A program made the translations under genes and the position numbers. The notes beneath the pieces were generated by a model. It was not told the origin of the DNA, searched no databases, and saw only the letters and a program-made list of their open reading frames with translations. A stretch of 42,734 bases of DNA from the NCBI GenBank assembly GCA_037138535.1, contig JBAXIG010000005.1, positions 1-42,734 on the forward strand, given 5' to 3'. This DNA is from GCA-2737595 sp037138535 (lineage in GTDB: Bacteria; Actinomycetota; Actinomycetes; Nanopelagicales; Nanopelagicaceae). This document shows positions 8,396-16,254 of the stretch, one piece after another; within the stretch, counting starts at the first letter, position 1, and every line of letters begins with the position of its first letter.

Positions 8396-8399
8396 CTGA

Positions 8400-8406
8400 A
8401 CCTCCG
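8400..8406 (-). promoter_or_regulatory. Ribosome-binding site of PHP gene
   Basis: CGGAGG on the minus strand just upstream of TTG 8395; it decides a non-AUG start. Confidence 0.6.
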
Positions 8407-8471
8407 CTCTTTCTTGCAAACTCCCCGGTAATACTCTCACTTCCCCGTCCACTTGCTGGCAAGATGCCCCC

Positions 8472-8942
8472 ATGGCATCAGAGATTCGTACATACCGCAT
8501 GGTTCCGCGAGCGCGGCTTATGTTCGCACTCGCCGGCCTCGTGATTGCAGTGATCGGCTTTCTGATGGTCGGCATACTTGGCGCCCTCGTCGGCGTGCTC
8601 GTAGGTGGTGGCCTCTACCTCTGGTCAGCTGCCTGGGGCTGCACTTGCACCCCCGAGTCACTCGTCATCGATTCGGTACGACATACAAAGCTTGCCTGGT
8701 CTGAAATCCAAGGAATCGATTACTCGATTTCGCGACTTGCCACTACCGCGACCATCATCGATCAGCGCGGAAAAGTATGGATTCTGCGCGCTCCTACCAC
8801 GAGCGCCTTCACTCCTGATCCCCTCATGAAAAAGAAGATGACGGAGATCGAAAATTACTGGAAGGCTCGGCGCGGAACCTCTTGGACTCCCAATAAGGAC
8901 ATTCAATCCGCACTTAAACCGTGGGCTCGCGTTAACGATTAA
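8472..8942 (+). CDS. Membrane-anchored PH-domain protein (CFP-6 type)
   Basis: A 156-residue protein. Two adjacent hydrophobic helices span residues about 15-55 (Val/Leu/Gly-rich), followed by a small bacterial PH-like domain (about 60-120) with 'T-P-E-S-L-V-I-D-S' and 'L-A-W-S-E-I-Q-G-I-D', the conserved Trp-Ser-(E/D)-I of the bPH_6 group that includes the mycobacterial low-molecular-weight antigen CFP-6. The C-terminal 35 residues are basic. It is predicted to sit on the inner membrane with the PH domain in the cytoplasm; ligand and role are unknown. The ATG has no Shine-Dalgarno; a weak CAAGAT ends 6 nt before it, so it may be another leaderless gene. It overlaps the end of the convergent EamA gene by 4 bp. 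Confidence 0.82.
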   Translation: MASEIRTYRMVPRARLMFALAGLVIAVIGFLMVGILGALVGVLVGGGLYLWSAAWGCTCTPESLVIDSVRHTKLAWSEIQGIDYSISRLATTATIIDQRGKVWILRAPTTSAFTPDPLMKKKMTEIENYWKARRGTSWTPNKDIQSALKPWARVND

Positions 8943-9871
8943 TCGCGAGTGACCACAAACGCGCTACCTACAAGCAGGACCACAATGCCTGGGATAAGTG
9001 CGCCCTGTGGGCGATTTCCCACGTGAAACATGGCAGCCAAGATTGAAGCCACTGGCACCTCAAAGAGAACAACCATAGAAACAATCGTAGGCGACTCATG
9101 CTCTATGACTTTATTTAGCATCGTATGACCAAGTATCTGCGCTCCCAGTACGAGCCCTCCCAAAATCAACCACTCTTTTACTGGGTTTTCAAATGAAAAG
9201 AAATTAAGTTGATTGAGACCAATTGCAATGAAGAACGAAGTGAGGGCGCAAGATATGTAGCAAGTAAAAGTATGAAGCGACGTATCGAGTGACTCGCGCA
9301 CTTTGCTACTAATCACAACATAAGCAGCTGCAGCCGCTCCACTTCCAAGTGCCGCAAGATCTCCTTCGAATGTGCGCCATGAAAGATGTGCGTCGACGTT
9401 GCTAATAATCACCACACCAGAAAGTGCTGCGACCATCCCGAGCCACGAACGAAATGGAATGTGGTGCCCAGTGACGCGAGCCCAGAGAGCAGCAAAGATC
9501 GGTTGTGTGGCAGCAAGAGCGGTGCCGGCAGCCACACTCGTGAGCCTCATCGCCGAGAAGTAACCGAGGAAGTGCAGACCCAGGAGAACACCTGAAAATG
9601 CGGAGGAACGCAGCGCCCGATAAAGGAGAGCGGGCGCCAACGTAGTGCGTACCCGAGCGAAGGAGCGCCAGGCAAAGGGCAGGGTCACCAAGGCTCCAAT
9701 GAGATTTCGCCACATCGCCACCATTGCCACCGGCATCGAGCCGGAGGCGAGGAGAGGACCCGAGGTCCCCACCCCAAGCACGCCCACTGCCAAGCGAAGA
9801 AAATTGCCAGATGACGGCTTAGCTGTATGGCTTCTGCGCTCATGGGAGCTAGTGGCCGACTGATTACTCAT
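8939..9871 (-). CDS. EamA-family (DMT superfamily) transporter
   Basis: A 310-residue integral membrane protein with about ten hydrophobic segments in two similar halves, the duplicated EamA architecture of the drug/metabolite transporter superfamily. The first half carries 'A-M-W-R-N-L-I-G-A-L-V' and the 'L-A-A-T-Q-P-I-F-A-A-L-W-A' helix typical of the family; the second half has 'L-G-H-T-M-L-N-K' and 'V-V-L-F-E-V-P-V-A-S-I'. Substrates range from amino acids to metabolites and cannot be told here. I prefer ATG 9871 over the adjoining GTG 9874 because TAGGCT ends 6 nt before the ATG. Transcription is divergent from a possible small ORF and the MgtE-like gene. Confidence 0.88.
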   Translation of the reverse strand: MSNQSATSSHERRSHTAKPSSGNFLRLAVGVLGVGTSGPLLASGSMPVAMVAMWRNLIGALVTLPFAWRSFARVRTTLAPALLYRALRSSAFSGVLLGLHFLGYFSAMRLTSVAAGTALAATQPIFAALWARVTGHHIPFRSWLGMVAALSGVVIISNVDAHLSWRTFEGDLAALGSGAAAAAYVVISSKVRESLDTSLHTFTCYISCALTSFFIAIGLNQLNFFSFENPVKEWLILGGLVLGAQILGHTMLNKVIEHESPTIVSMVVLFEVPVASILAAMFHVGNRPQGALIPGIVVLLVGSAFVVTRD

Positions 9872-9874
9872 CAC

Positions 9875-10027
9875 TTGAGCCTATCTGAGGCGGCCCCTGA
9901 GGCAGCCCCTGAGGCGGCGGTAGACCCAGCCCTGGTATATGCGAAGACCGCACTCCCGCCAAGCGGTTACGATTGGCCCATCACACTTGATGAAAGAAGC
10001 CACTATTTCGTTCGCCTGATCGATTGA
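9875..10027 (+). CDS. Possible small protein upstream of MgtE-like gene
   Basis: A 50-codon frame from TTG 9875 (an in-frame ATG at 9842 is an alternative) ending 17 bp before the MgtE-like gene. The first part is an E-A-A-P repeat encoded by the 12-bp tandem repeats; the second half, including 'S-G-Y-D-W-P-I-T-L-D-E-R', has a protein-like composition. I recognise no family. If TTG is used the start lies 3 bp from the start of the divergent EamA gene. It may be real or chance; no Shine-Dalgarno sequence supports it. Confidence 0.3.
   Translation: MSLSEAAPEAAPEAAVDPALVYAKTALPPSGYDWPITLDERSHYFVRLID
9878..9883 (-). promoter_or_regulatory. -10 element of EamA gene (leaderless)
   Basis: TAGGCT on the minus strand, 6 nt before ATG 9871, directly next to the 12-bp tandem repeat at 9885-9920. 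No ribosome-binding site. Confidence 0.6.
9885..9920 (+). repeat. Three tandem copies of a 12-bp unit
   Basis: CTGAGGCGGCCC, CTGAGGCAGCCC and CTGAGGCGGCGG in a row, with one or two differences between copies. The block lies just upstream of the EamA -10 element and within a possible small plus-strand ORF, where it encodes E-A-A-P repeats. Confidence 0.9.
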
Positions 10028-10044
10028 CCGCGAGGGGGTCCGCC

Positions 10045-11301
10045 ATGAGCACGCTCGGTTCGCGCGTCTACATTGCCAGACTCACCGGCACCGCGATCTA
10101 TGACCCCAATGGCGACCAGGTCGGCAAGGTTCGAGATGTCGTGGCCACTCTTCGCACCGGAAATCAGGCGCCGCGGGTACTTGGATTGGTCGCCGAAGTA
10201 CCCCCGCGTCGCCGAATCTTTATTCCCATCACCCGAGTTACTTCGATCGATCCAGGTGCGGTTGTCATCACTGGCTTGCTGAACATGCGCCGCTTTGAGC
10301 AACGTCAAAGTGAAGTACTCGTCACTAGCGAGCTTCTTGATCGTACTGTTACGTTGCTGGAAGATTCATCTGCGGTCATCGTTGAGGACGTAGCGATGGA
10401 GCAAGGTCGCACTCGCGATTGGCTCGTCAGCCGCGTACACGTAATGCGCAAGCCGAATGGGCTTCGTCGCCGAGGCGCAACTCTCACCGTTGATTGGAAC
10501 GAAGTATCTGGACTCACACTCGCTGAGCAAGATCAGGGCGTCGATAATTTACTCGCCACCATTTCATCAATGCGGGCGGCGGACTTAGCTACTTTCTTGC
10601 AAGACATCTCACTCAAGCGCAGGGTTGAAATTGCGCGCGGATTAGAAGATGAGCGTCTTGCCGATGTATTGGAAGAAATGGGCGAGGAAGATCGTGTTGC
10701 CATCTTGGCTGAACTCGAAGGCGAGCGCGCAGCCGACGTCCTCGGAGAGATGGACCCCGATGATGCAGCCGATTTGCTTCGCGAAGTAGGCACCGAGAAG
10801 GCCGAACTCCTCCTTGACCTCATGGAGCCAGAAGATGCCGAGGATGTTCGTCGACTTATGCGCTACGAGGATTACTCAGCCGGCGGCATGATGACCACCG
10901 AACCCATCGTGCTCACTGCAGATTCCACGGTGGCAGATGCCTTAGCAACTTTGCGACGCGCAGAAATTTCACCCGCACTGGCATCGCAAGTTTTTGTCTG
11001 TCGCCCACCCGTTGAAACCCCCACAGGTCGATTCATTGGAATTGCACACTTCCAACGGCTACTCCGCGAACCACCCGCGACTCTCGTGGGTTCAGTAGTC
11101 GATACCGACATTGAACCGCTCTCCCCCGAGGCATCACTTAATGAAGTGACTTCCTACTTGGCGGCCTACAACATGGTGGCCGTGCCTATCGTGGATGAGC
11201 ACGATCGTCTCCTGGGCGCCGTGAGCGTCGATGACGTGCTCGATCACTTACTTCCAGAAGATTGGCGCAACAAACCACGCACTACGAACGGAGGCGAATA
11301 A
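10045..11301 (+). CDS. Soluble MgtE-N/CBS domain protein with PRC-barrel-like N-terminus
   Basis: A 418-residue protein with no membrane segment. Residues 1-75 contain a PRC-barrel-like pattern ('I-Y-D-P-N-G-D-Q-V-G-K-V-R-D-V') and about 115-155 a second one. Residues 165-270 hold the MgtE N-terminal helical repeats ('L-A-D-V-L-E-E-M', 'A-A-D-V-L-G-E-M-D-P-D-D-A-A-D-L-L'), followed by two CBS domains to the end. In MgtE channels these parts sense cytosolic Mg2+ and gate the pore, but the pore is absent here. A DUF1003 membrane protein follows with a 1-bp overlap (TAATG), so the two probably work together; the order matches what I recall of Rv1232c-Rv1231c. ATG 10045 is chosen with GAGGGGG 8 nt upstream. 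Confidence 0.9.
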   Translation: MSTLGSRVYIARLTGTAIYDPNGDQVGKVRDVVATLRTGNQAPRVLGLVAEVPPRRRIFIPITRVTSIDPGAVVITGLLNMRRFEQRQSEVLVTSELLDRTVTLLEDSSAVIVEDVAMEQGRTRDWLVSRVHVMRKPNGLRRRGATLTVDWNEVSGLTLAEQDQGVDNLLATISSMRAADLATFLQDISLKRRVEIARGLEDERLADVLEEMGEEDRVAILAELEGERAADVLGEMDPDDAADLLREVGTEKAELLLDLMEPEDAEDVRRLMRYEDYSAGGMMTTEPIVLTADSTVADALATLRRAEISPALASQVFVCRPPVETPTGRFIGIAHFQRLLREPPATLVGSVVDTDIEPLSPEASLNEVTSYLAAYNMVAVPIVDEHDRLLGAVSVDDVLDHLLPEDWRNKPRTTNGGE

Positions 11302-11804
11302 TGATTCGCTCACAACGGCTCGATCAACCAGTAGAAGTGCGTCGTTCACTTCGACCTACCTACGACCCTGAAATTTTTGGTCAGATCTCGGAACGCTTTG
11401 CACGCTTCATGGGAACTGCACGCTTCCTGGTGTACATGACAACTGTAGTGGCACTCTGGGTGCTGTGGAATTCGCTTGCTCCACACAGCGTACGCTTCGA
11501 TGAGTTCCCCTTCATCTTCCTCACACTCATTCTTTCCTTGCAGGCGTCGTACGCTGCGCCGTTGATCTTGCTTGCCCAAAATCGCCAAGCAGATCGCGAT
11601 CGTATTCAGGGAGCGGAGGATCGTAGCCGTGATGAACGTAACTTGGCCGATACCGATTACCTCACCCGCGAAGTAGCTGCGCTTCGCAACGCACTGGGTG
11701 AAGTCGCCACTCGTGACTTCGTGAGAAGTGAACTTCGCGACCTACTTGAAGAGCTGGTAGATGAAATCAAGAAGCGGGAATCACCGACTGCTGGAAATTC
11801 CTAA
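11301..11804 (+). CDS. DUF1003 membrane protein
   Basis: A 167-residue protein with two transmembrane helices (about residues 38-58 and 68-92) joined by a short loop, and 'L-S-L-Q-A-S-Y-A-A-P-L-I-L-L-A-Q-N-R-Q' followed by Asp/Arg-rich sequence, the DUF1003 signature. The C-terminal 70 residues are charged and predicted helical or coiled. GGAGG precedes ATG 11301, which overlaps the stop of the MgtE-like gene. I infer that it is the membrane partner of that soluble Mg2+-sensor-like protein; no transport activity is established for the family. Its 3' end overlaps the convergent mrp gene by 24 bp. Confidence 0.9.
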   Translation: MIRSQRLDQPVEVRRSLRPTYDPEIFGQISERFARFMGTARFLVYMTTVVALWVLWNSLAPHSVRFDEFPFIFLTLILSLQASYAAPLILLAQNRQADRDRIQGAEDRSRDERNLADTDYLTREVAALRNALGEVATRDFVRSELRDLLEELVDEIKKRESPTAGNS

Positions 11805-12920
11805 ACTCAACCCCACCAATCCTCTGGGCTTACCGGCAATATCGCGTGCCGCTTTCACTATTGCCTGCGATGCGGGGCGATCAGGGTCACTCAGCACCAA
11901 CGGCAGACTCTTATCCCCGCCCTCGCGAAGCTTCACGTCAAAAGGAATCTTTGCCATCAAAGGAACATCAGTACCGGTGAGCTGAGCGAGTGCGATCGCG
12001 GTCGCCTCACCACCTCCAGTGCCGAAGAGATCAATGGGATCTCCACAATGGGGGCACGGAAAAGATGACATATTCTCAATGACGCCGCTGATGCGTTGCT
12101 TAAGTTGATGGCCAATTCGCCCTGCGCGCTCAGCAACCTCGGCAGCCGCAATTTGTGGAGTAGTCACCACAATCAGCTCAGAGTTTGGAATCATTTGACC
12201 TAAGGAAATTGCCAGATCGCCCGTTCCAGGGGGCAAATCAAGTAAGAGCACATCCAAATCTCCCCAATATGCATCTGCTAGCAACTGTTCGAGCACTCGG
12301 TGAAGGAGCGGCCCACGATAGGCCACCGGATCTTTGCGGTCAGGCTTAAACATTTCCATCGACACACATTTCACACCGAATGCTTCCAGTGGAATAAAGG
12401 TTTGATCGATCGCTGTGGGGCGTTGGCCCATCAGCCCAAGAATGCGAGGAATGGAGTGACCGTAGACATCAGCATCGAGGATGCCCACACGCTGTCCCTG
12501 TTCCACCATCGCCACTGCGAGATTTGCCGTGAGTGATGACTTGCCCACTCCACCTTTACCTGAGGCAATACCAATGACTTTGGTGAGCGAACCTGGCGCT
12601 GCGAATGGAATGAACCGTTCTTCAGCACCGCCTCGCAAGAGAGATTTTACTTTGGCCCGTTGCTCATCATTCATAACAGTGAACGTGAGATTGACTTTGG
12701 AGATTCCAGCAAGAGGAGCTACTGCTGCAGTTACATCAGCCGTAAGTCGATCCTTCATCGGACATCCAGAAATCGTGAGGCGAATCCCAATGGTTGCTAC
12801 ACCCGCTTCGTCGACCACCACGCTTTCGACCATGTCCAACTCAGTAAGAGGTCGGCGAAGTTCTGGATCACTCACACCGCTCAGAGCGCGCGTGATATCT
12901 GCGTATAACTCGGTTGTCAT
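11781..12920 (-). CDS. mrp: Mrp/NBP35-type iron-sulfur carrier ATPase
   Basis: A 379-residue protein. Residues 5-78 are a MIP18/DUF59 domain, and residues 113-360 a deviant Walker P-loop ATPase with G-K-G-G-V-G-K-S at 121-128, 'L-D-A-D-V-Y-G-H-S' switch and 'L-D-L-P-P-G-T-G-D'. A C-x-x-C pair in 'F-P-C-P-H-C-G' is the site where Mrp/ApbC dimers hold a [4Fe-4S] cluster for delivery to client enzymes. AAAGG lies 6 nt before ATG 12920. It is downstream of tatB with 40 bp between and may share its transcript. This is the order I recall in M. tuberculosis (mrp near tatB and htrA). Confidence 0.94.
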   Translation of the reverse strand: MTTELYADITRALSGVSDPELRRPLTELDMVESVVVDEAGVATIGIRLTISGCPMKDRLTADVTAAVAPLAGISKVNLTFTVMNDEQRAKVKSLLRGGAEERFIPFAAPGSLTKVIGIASGKGGVGKSSLTANLAVAMVEQGQRVGILDADVYGHSIPRILGLMGQRPTAIDQTFIPLEAFGVKCVSMEMFKPDRKDPVAYRGPLLHRVLEQLLADAYWGDLDVLLLDLPPGTGDLAISLGQMIPNSELIVVTTPQIAAAEVAERAGRIGHQLKQRISGVIENMSSFPCPHCGDPIDLFGTGGGEATAIALAQLTGTDVPLMAKIPFDVKLREGGDKSLPLVLSDPDRPASQAIVKAARDIAGKPRGLVGLSLGISSSR

Positions 12921-12960
12921 TATCGCCTTTTCTCTTTGTTAAAAATCATCAGGTAAATCG

Positions 12961-13272
12961 TCAAGGAGTTTCAGGATCAAAGTGCGGCTTAATTACTGAT
13001 GCAGTCGAACCCGATGAATCACCGGGGCTAAGAAGCGAATCCACGATTGCTCGCCGTGGAGAACGAATCTGTCGAGTCACTTCACCAATGTCGCGAATCA
13101 AATCTGAACCCGTTTCATCTTTGATTTGGGCCGTTGTCTGCGAGGTGAATTCACGCACTTTGCGCAAAAAGGATGCCGCCTCACGCGCCATATTCGGGAG
13201 TCGATCTGGGCCAAAGAGCAACACGGCAATTACCCCAAGCCCAAAGAGCTCTCCCCCGCCGATATCGAACAT
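12961..13272 (-). CDS. tatB: Sec-independent protein translocase TatB
   Basis: A 103-residue protein with one N-terminal transmembrane helix (about 3-20), the 'F-G-P-D-R-L-P' turn that marks TatA/B proteins, and an amphipathic helix (about 25-50) followed by a variable tail. TatB binds the twin-arginine signal of folded exported proteins together with TatC. I call it TatB rather than TatA from the initial M-F-D-I-G and its place beside htrA and mrp. The ATG is preceded at 6 nt by TAGGCT, with no Shine-Dalgarno sequence. No tatC is in the window. Confidence 0.88.
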   Translation of the reverse strand: MFDIGGGELFGLGVIAVLLFGPDRLPNMAREAASFLRKVREFTSQTTAQIKDETGSDLIRDIGEVTRQIRSPRRAIVDSLLSPGDSSGSTASVIKPHFDPETP

Positions 13273-13278
13273 GTGACC

Positions 13279-13284
13279 AGCCTA
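13279..13284 (-). promoter_or_regulatory. -10 element of tatB (leaderless)
   Basis: TAGGCT on the minus strand ending 6 nt before ATG 13272. Confidence 0.62.
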
Positions 13285-13359
13285 ATCCTGATCGGTAAGG
13301 TTAGGACATCTGAGCGTTGCCTCTCCTACTAGCTGTGCCCGACTAACGAAGGAGTTCTT

Positions 13360-14334
13360 GTGGCCCTGCACTTCCTCTCAGCCGCCGACGTGCACGCGCT
13401 CGTGAGCCTTGAGGACGTGTTACAGACCCAACGGGAGGTCTTTGCCGCCATGTATCGCGGGGAAGCCCACCTTGCGCCCCGTGCCCTCCTTCCGGGAGAT
13501 CACGAGAGTGTGGCCTTTGCCTACCTCGCGCGCGCCGGTACAGGGCAACCCGCGGTCGTCAAAATGGGAAGTATCAACCCGACCAACGCCAAGATCGGCA
13601 AATCCGCTATCCATGCAACTATTTTGGTTTCAGATGAGAAGACCGGTGAATTGCACACCATCATCGACGGCGAATCAGTAACTCTCATGCGAACCGCAGC
13701 CGCCAGCGCCATCGCGGTAGAGACCTTCACCGCATCCGCACCGAAAACCATTGCCTTTATAGGAAGCGGTCCACAAATTATTTCGCACATGGAGTTTCTC
13801 AACGAGCTCTTTCCATCAGCGATATTTCGAACTTTTGCAAGAAATCCAGAACGCGCCCACACTCTCGTAAACTTTGCGAAGTCACACAACTTAGAATTCA
13901 CGCTCGCAAAAAGCGCACGTGAGGCGGTCGAAGGCGCCGACGTCGTGATTACAGCGACTAATTCCACTACGCCACTCTTAGAGGCAACTTGGCTCGCAAA
14001 GACCCAGCTACTTGTCAGCATTGGATCATTCGGTCCCGGGCGATGCGAATATGGACAAGATGTGGTGCACGCCGCTGCTGCCATCGCAGTAGATGATGTA
14101 GAAACTTCAATTCGACAGGCAGGTCCGCTGGTAGAGGCGATCGCCGCAGGCACACTCGACCCCACAACCCTGATTAGTTTTGGAGAAAAGTTAAATGCCG
14201 GATTCCGCCGTACCTCAAGCGATGACTTATGGATCTATAACAGTGTAGGAATTGGCATTCAGGATGCCGCACTTGCTGGCTTGCTGATGAAACGAGCAGA
14301 GGGCAGCAAGTTCGGACGCACCATCGAGGTGTAA
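13360..14334 (+). CDS. Ornithine cyclodeaminase/mu-crystallin family protein
   Basis: A 324-residue NAD(P)-dependent enzyme. 'V-V-K-M-G-S-I-N-P-T-N' (about residue 68-78) holds the conserved Lys, 'T-L-M-R-T-A-A-A-S-A' the conserved Arg, and 'I-G-S-G-P-Q' (about 131-136) the dinucleotide-binding loop. The family contains ornithine cyclodeaminase, ketimine reductases and alanine dehydrogenase of archaea, so the substrate cannot be fixed. A strong AAGGAG lies 5 nt upstream of GTG 13360. It is on the strand opposite to its neighbours and separates tatB from htrA, which I recall as adjacent in mycobacteria; this suggests an insertion in this lineage. Confidence 0.87.
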   Translation: MALHFLSAADVHALVSLEDVLQTQREVFAAMYRGEAHLAPRALLPGDHESVAFAYLARAGTGQPAVVKMGSINPTNAKIGKSAIHATILVSDEKTGELHTIIDGESVTLMRTAAASAIAVETFTASAPKTIAFIGSGPQIISHMEFLNELFPSAIFRTFARNPERAHTLVNFAKSHNLEFTLAKSAREAVEGADVVITATNSTTPLLEATWLAKTQLLVSIGSFGPGRCEYGQDVVHAAAAIAVDDVETSIRQAGPLVEAIAAGTLDPTTLISFGEKLNAGFRRTSSDDLWIYNSVGIGIQDAALAGLLMKRAEGSKFGRTIEV

Positions 14335-14340
14335 GGCGCG

Positions 14341-15549
14341 TTAATTTGCGGGAGCAGCCACCAAGGTAACTGTGACCTCAATGATTTTCTTTGCGCGCAT
14401 GTAGGAAATCCTTACTTTGTCTCCCGGAGCATGCGAGCGAATTGCCACAATGAGTTCTTCTGCATTTGCCACAGTGCGTCCGTCGATTGACAAGATGAGA
14501 TCACCAGAGAGAAGACCGGCCTCAGCTGCTGGACCACTGGTCACCACCGCGCCAGGGACGGTAGAAATACGCGCACCAGGTCCAGCGAATTGCATATCAA
14601 GTGAGACACCTAAAATCGGATGTGATGATTTTCCGGTGGCGATTAATTGTTCAGCAGTTCGCTTTGCTTGATTGATCGGAATTGCAAAACCCAAGCCAAT
14701 GGAGCCGGATTGCCCTCTCGAAGAACTCATCGACGCAATAGCCGAATTAATACCAACAACAGCACCAGTAACATCTACAAGCGGTCCACCAGAATTTCCA
14801 GGATTGATAGCAGCGTCGGTTTGAATCGCATTGATAAATGAGTTCTGTGCGTCCGAGCCTCCTCCAGCACTTACTGGACGATCCTTCGCACTCACCACGC
14901 CTGTGGTTACCGTACCGGTGAGGCCAAGCGGAGAACCGATTGCAATAACCGAATCGCCTACCACGACTTTATCGCTATCGCCGAGCACCAGTGCCTTGAG
15001 ATTTTTCATATTTACTTTAATAACTGCCAAGTCGTAAGTGGCATCGCGCCCAACTATTTCAGCCGCAACGCTCTTCCCTCCATTAAATTGCACCGCAATC
15101 TTTCCAGCGCCATCTGCGGCGTCAGCGACCACGTGATTATTCGTAAGAATGTATCCGTCCGAACGAATAATAAATCCAGAACCAGTTCCGGAACCAGCGC
15201 TCGAGGTGGTCGAAATAGAAACTACCGATGGCAAGACCCGCGCTGCAATCCCAGCAATTGATCCTGGAGCGCGTTCAATCGTCGCGGTAGAAGTTGTTAA
15301 CGCTTGACCGTCAGTAGCATTCGTAAATGGCGCACGCGCATCAGGCGTGGAATGAGCGTCGGAGTAACGAGCCGCGGAGTATCCGACGCCTCCACCGATT
15401 ACTCCAGCAACCAGCGTCATGATGAGCAAGAGGCGAATGGGAAGTTGAGGTCTTGCGGGAGAGAGCGGAGTTGTCGACATAGCTTGAGGGCTTGAAGTGG
15501 GCAGAGGCTGGCTCCACCACGGAGCCTCGTCACCTGGCACTTGATTCAT
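14341..15549 (-). CDS. htrA: HtrA/DegP-like membrane serine protease with PDZ domain
   Basis: A 402-residue protease. It has a cytoplasmic Pro-rich N-terminus, a transmembrane helix at about 38-58, a trypsin-like domain with catalytic triad His139 ('N-N-H-V-V-A-D'), Asp173 ('Y-D-L-A-V') and Ser253 ('G-N-S-G-G-P'), and a C-terminal PDZ domain (about 305-400). It is predicted to degrade or refold damaged proteins outside the membrane. GAGGG precedes the adjacent GTG/ATG pair; I choose ATG 15549. In M. tuberculosis, as I recall, htrA follows sigE and rseA; neither is here. Confidence 0.94.
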   Translation of the reverse strand: MNQVPGDEAPWWSQPLPTSSPQAMSTTPLSPARPQLPIRLLLIMTLVAGVIGGGVGYSAARYSDAHSTPDARAPFTNATDGQALTTSTATIERAPGSIAGIAARVLPSVVSISTTSSAGSGTGSGFIIRSDGYILTNNHVVADAADGAGKIAVQFNGGKSVAAEIVGRDATYDLAVIKVNMKNLKALVLGDSDKVVVGDSVIAIGSPLGLTGTVTTGVVSAKDRPVSAGGGSDAQNSFINAIQTDAAINPGNSGGPLVDVTGAVVGINSAIASMSSSRGQSGSIGLGFAIPINQAKRTAEQLIATGKSSHPILGVSLDMQFAGPGARISTVPGAVVTSGPAAEAGLLSGDLILSIDGRTVANAEELIVAIRSHAPGDKVRISYMRAKKIIEVTVTLVAAPAN

Positions 15550-15552
15550 CAC

Positions 15553-15636
15553 GCCCTCTTTCGATTTTCAGACAGCATTGATTATGACTTACACTCCTTA
15601 GATCTTGCTGAGTCAAATGTGAGAACTCCCTGGAGA
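15553..15636 (-). promoter_or_regulatory. Upstream region of htrA
   Basis: This 84-bp gap must hold the htrA promoter. A TTGACT lies at 15611-15616 and a CATAAT at about 15581-15587 on the minus strand, but their spacing (about 24 bp) is wrong for one promoter, so the assignment is open. GAGGG at about 15554-15560 is the ribosome-binding site. Confidence 0.35.
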
Positions 15637-16254
15637 TCAGAGGCGGAAGGCCACCAGCACACCGTCGCCCACGGGGACGAGAGTGGTGCGCCAGCGCTGA
15701 TCCTCGCTCCTTAAGTGGCGTCCGGCCTCACGAATTGCGATGGTCACTTCGTCCCGCTGCGCAGGATCGGGGACTTTCCCATCTCCCAGCGCATTGGAAA
15801 TAAAGAGAATGCCGCCAGCCCGAAGAAGGCGATGAGACTCCTCAATGGCGGCCGCAAGATCACGTGCATCAAGGCGCAGGGAAACCATGTCATAGGCGCC
15901 GTCAGTCAACCTACCCAGGAGCTCAAGTGGATCACCAGAGATCAACCGGATTTGCGAAGTGGGGTACTCCGCAAGAGATTCACGCGCCATGCGAATGTGC
16001 TCAGCTTCCGCGTCGATACTCGTAAGTACTGCATCTTTATCTAATCCGCGTAGCAACCACAACGCTGTAAGGCCTACTCCAGTGCGCGCTTCGACCACGT
16101 TTCTCGCATCAATTAATTCCGCGAAGAAGGCCGATAGTGCACCCACGGCAGCTGTGGGCTCATTACTTCCCACCTCTACTGCGCGAGCGCGAGCAGCAGT
16201 TAAAGCATCGTCTTCACTTCGAAAATTTTCGATGAACGCATCCACACTATTCAT
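15637..16254 (-). CDS. O-methyltransferase-like protein (Rv1220c type)
   Basis: A 205-residue class I methyltransferase fold. The glycine-rich motif I region is 'V-V-E-A-R-T-G-V-G-L-T-A', the acidic residue of motif II is in 'L-T-S-I-D-A-E', and the later part ('H-R-L-L-R-A-G-G', 'V-P-V-G-D-G-V-L-V-A') matches what I recall for Rv1220c. Two key sites differ from the usual family: motif I normally reads E-x-G-T-G-x-G but has Ala-Arg here, and the 'F-I-D-A' after it is replaced by 'S-L-R-L-D-A'. S-adenosylmethionine binding may be altered. The ATG overlaps the pepA stop (ATGA), so translation is coupled. Confidence 0.82.
   Translation of the reverse strand: MNSVDAFIENFRSEDDALTAARARAVEVGSNEPTAAVGALSAFFAELIDARNVVEARTGVGLTALWLLRGLDKDAVLTSIDAEAEHIRMARESLAEYPTSQIRLISGDPLELLGRLTDGAYDMVSLRLDARDLAAAIEESHRLLRAGGILFISNALGDGKVPDPAQRDEVTIAIREAGRHLRSEDQRWRTTLVPVGDGVLVAFRL

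Noticed and set aside
8396..8575. N-terminal extension of the PHP protein
   Set aside because: It would overlap the divergent PH-domain gene and move the H-T-H metal motif from its usual place at the N-terminus.
13521..14165. 214-codon minus-strand frame
   Set aside because: It is a shadow of the ornithine cyclodeaminase-like gene, which has clear motifs.
15581..15616. TTGACT and CATAAT upstream of htrA as one sigma-70 promoter
   Set aside because: Their spacing of about 24 bp does not fit; only a loose upstream-region entry is given.
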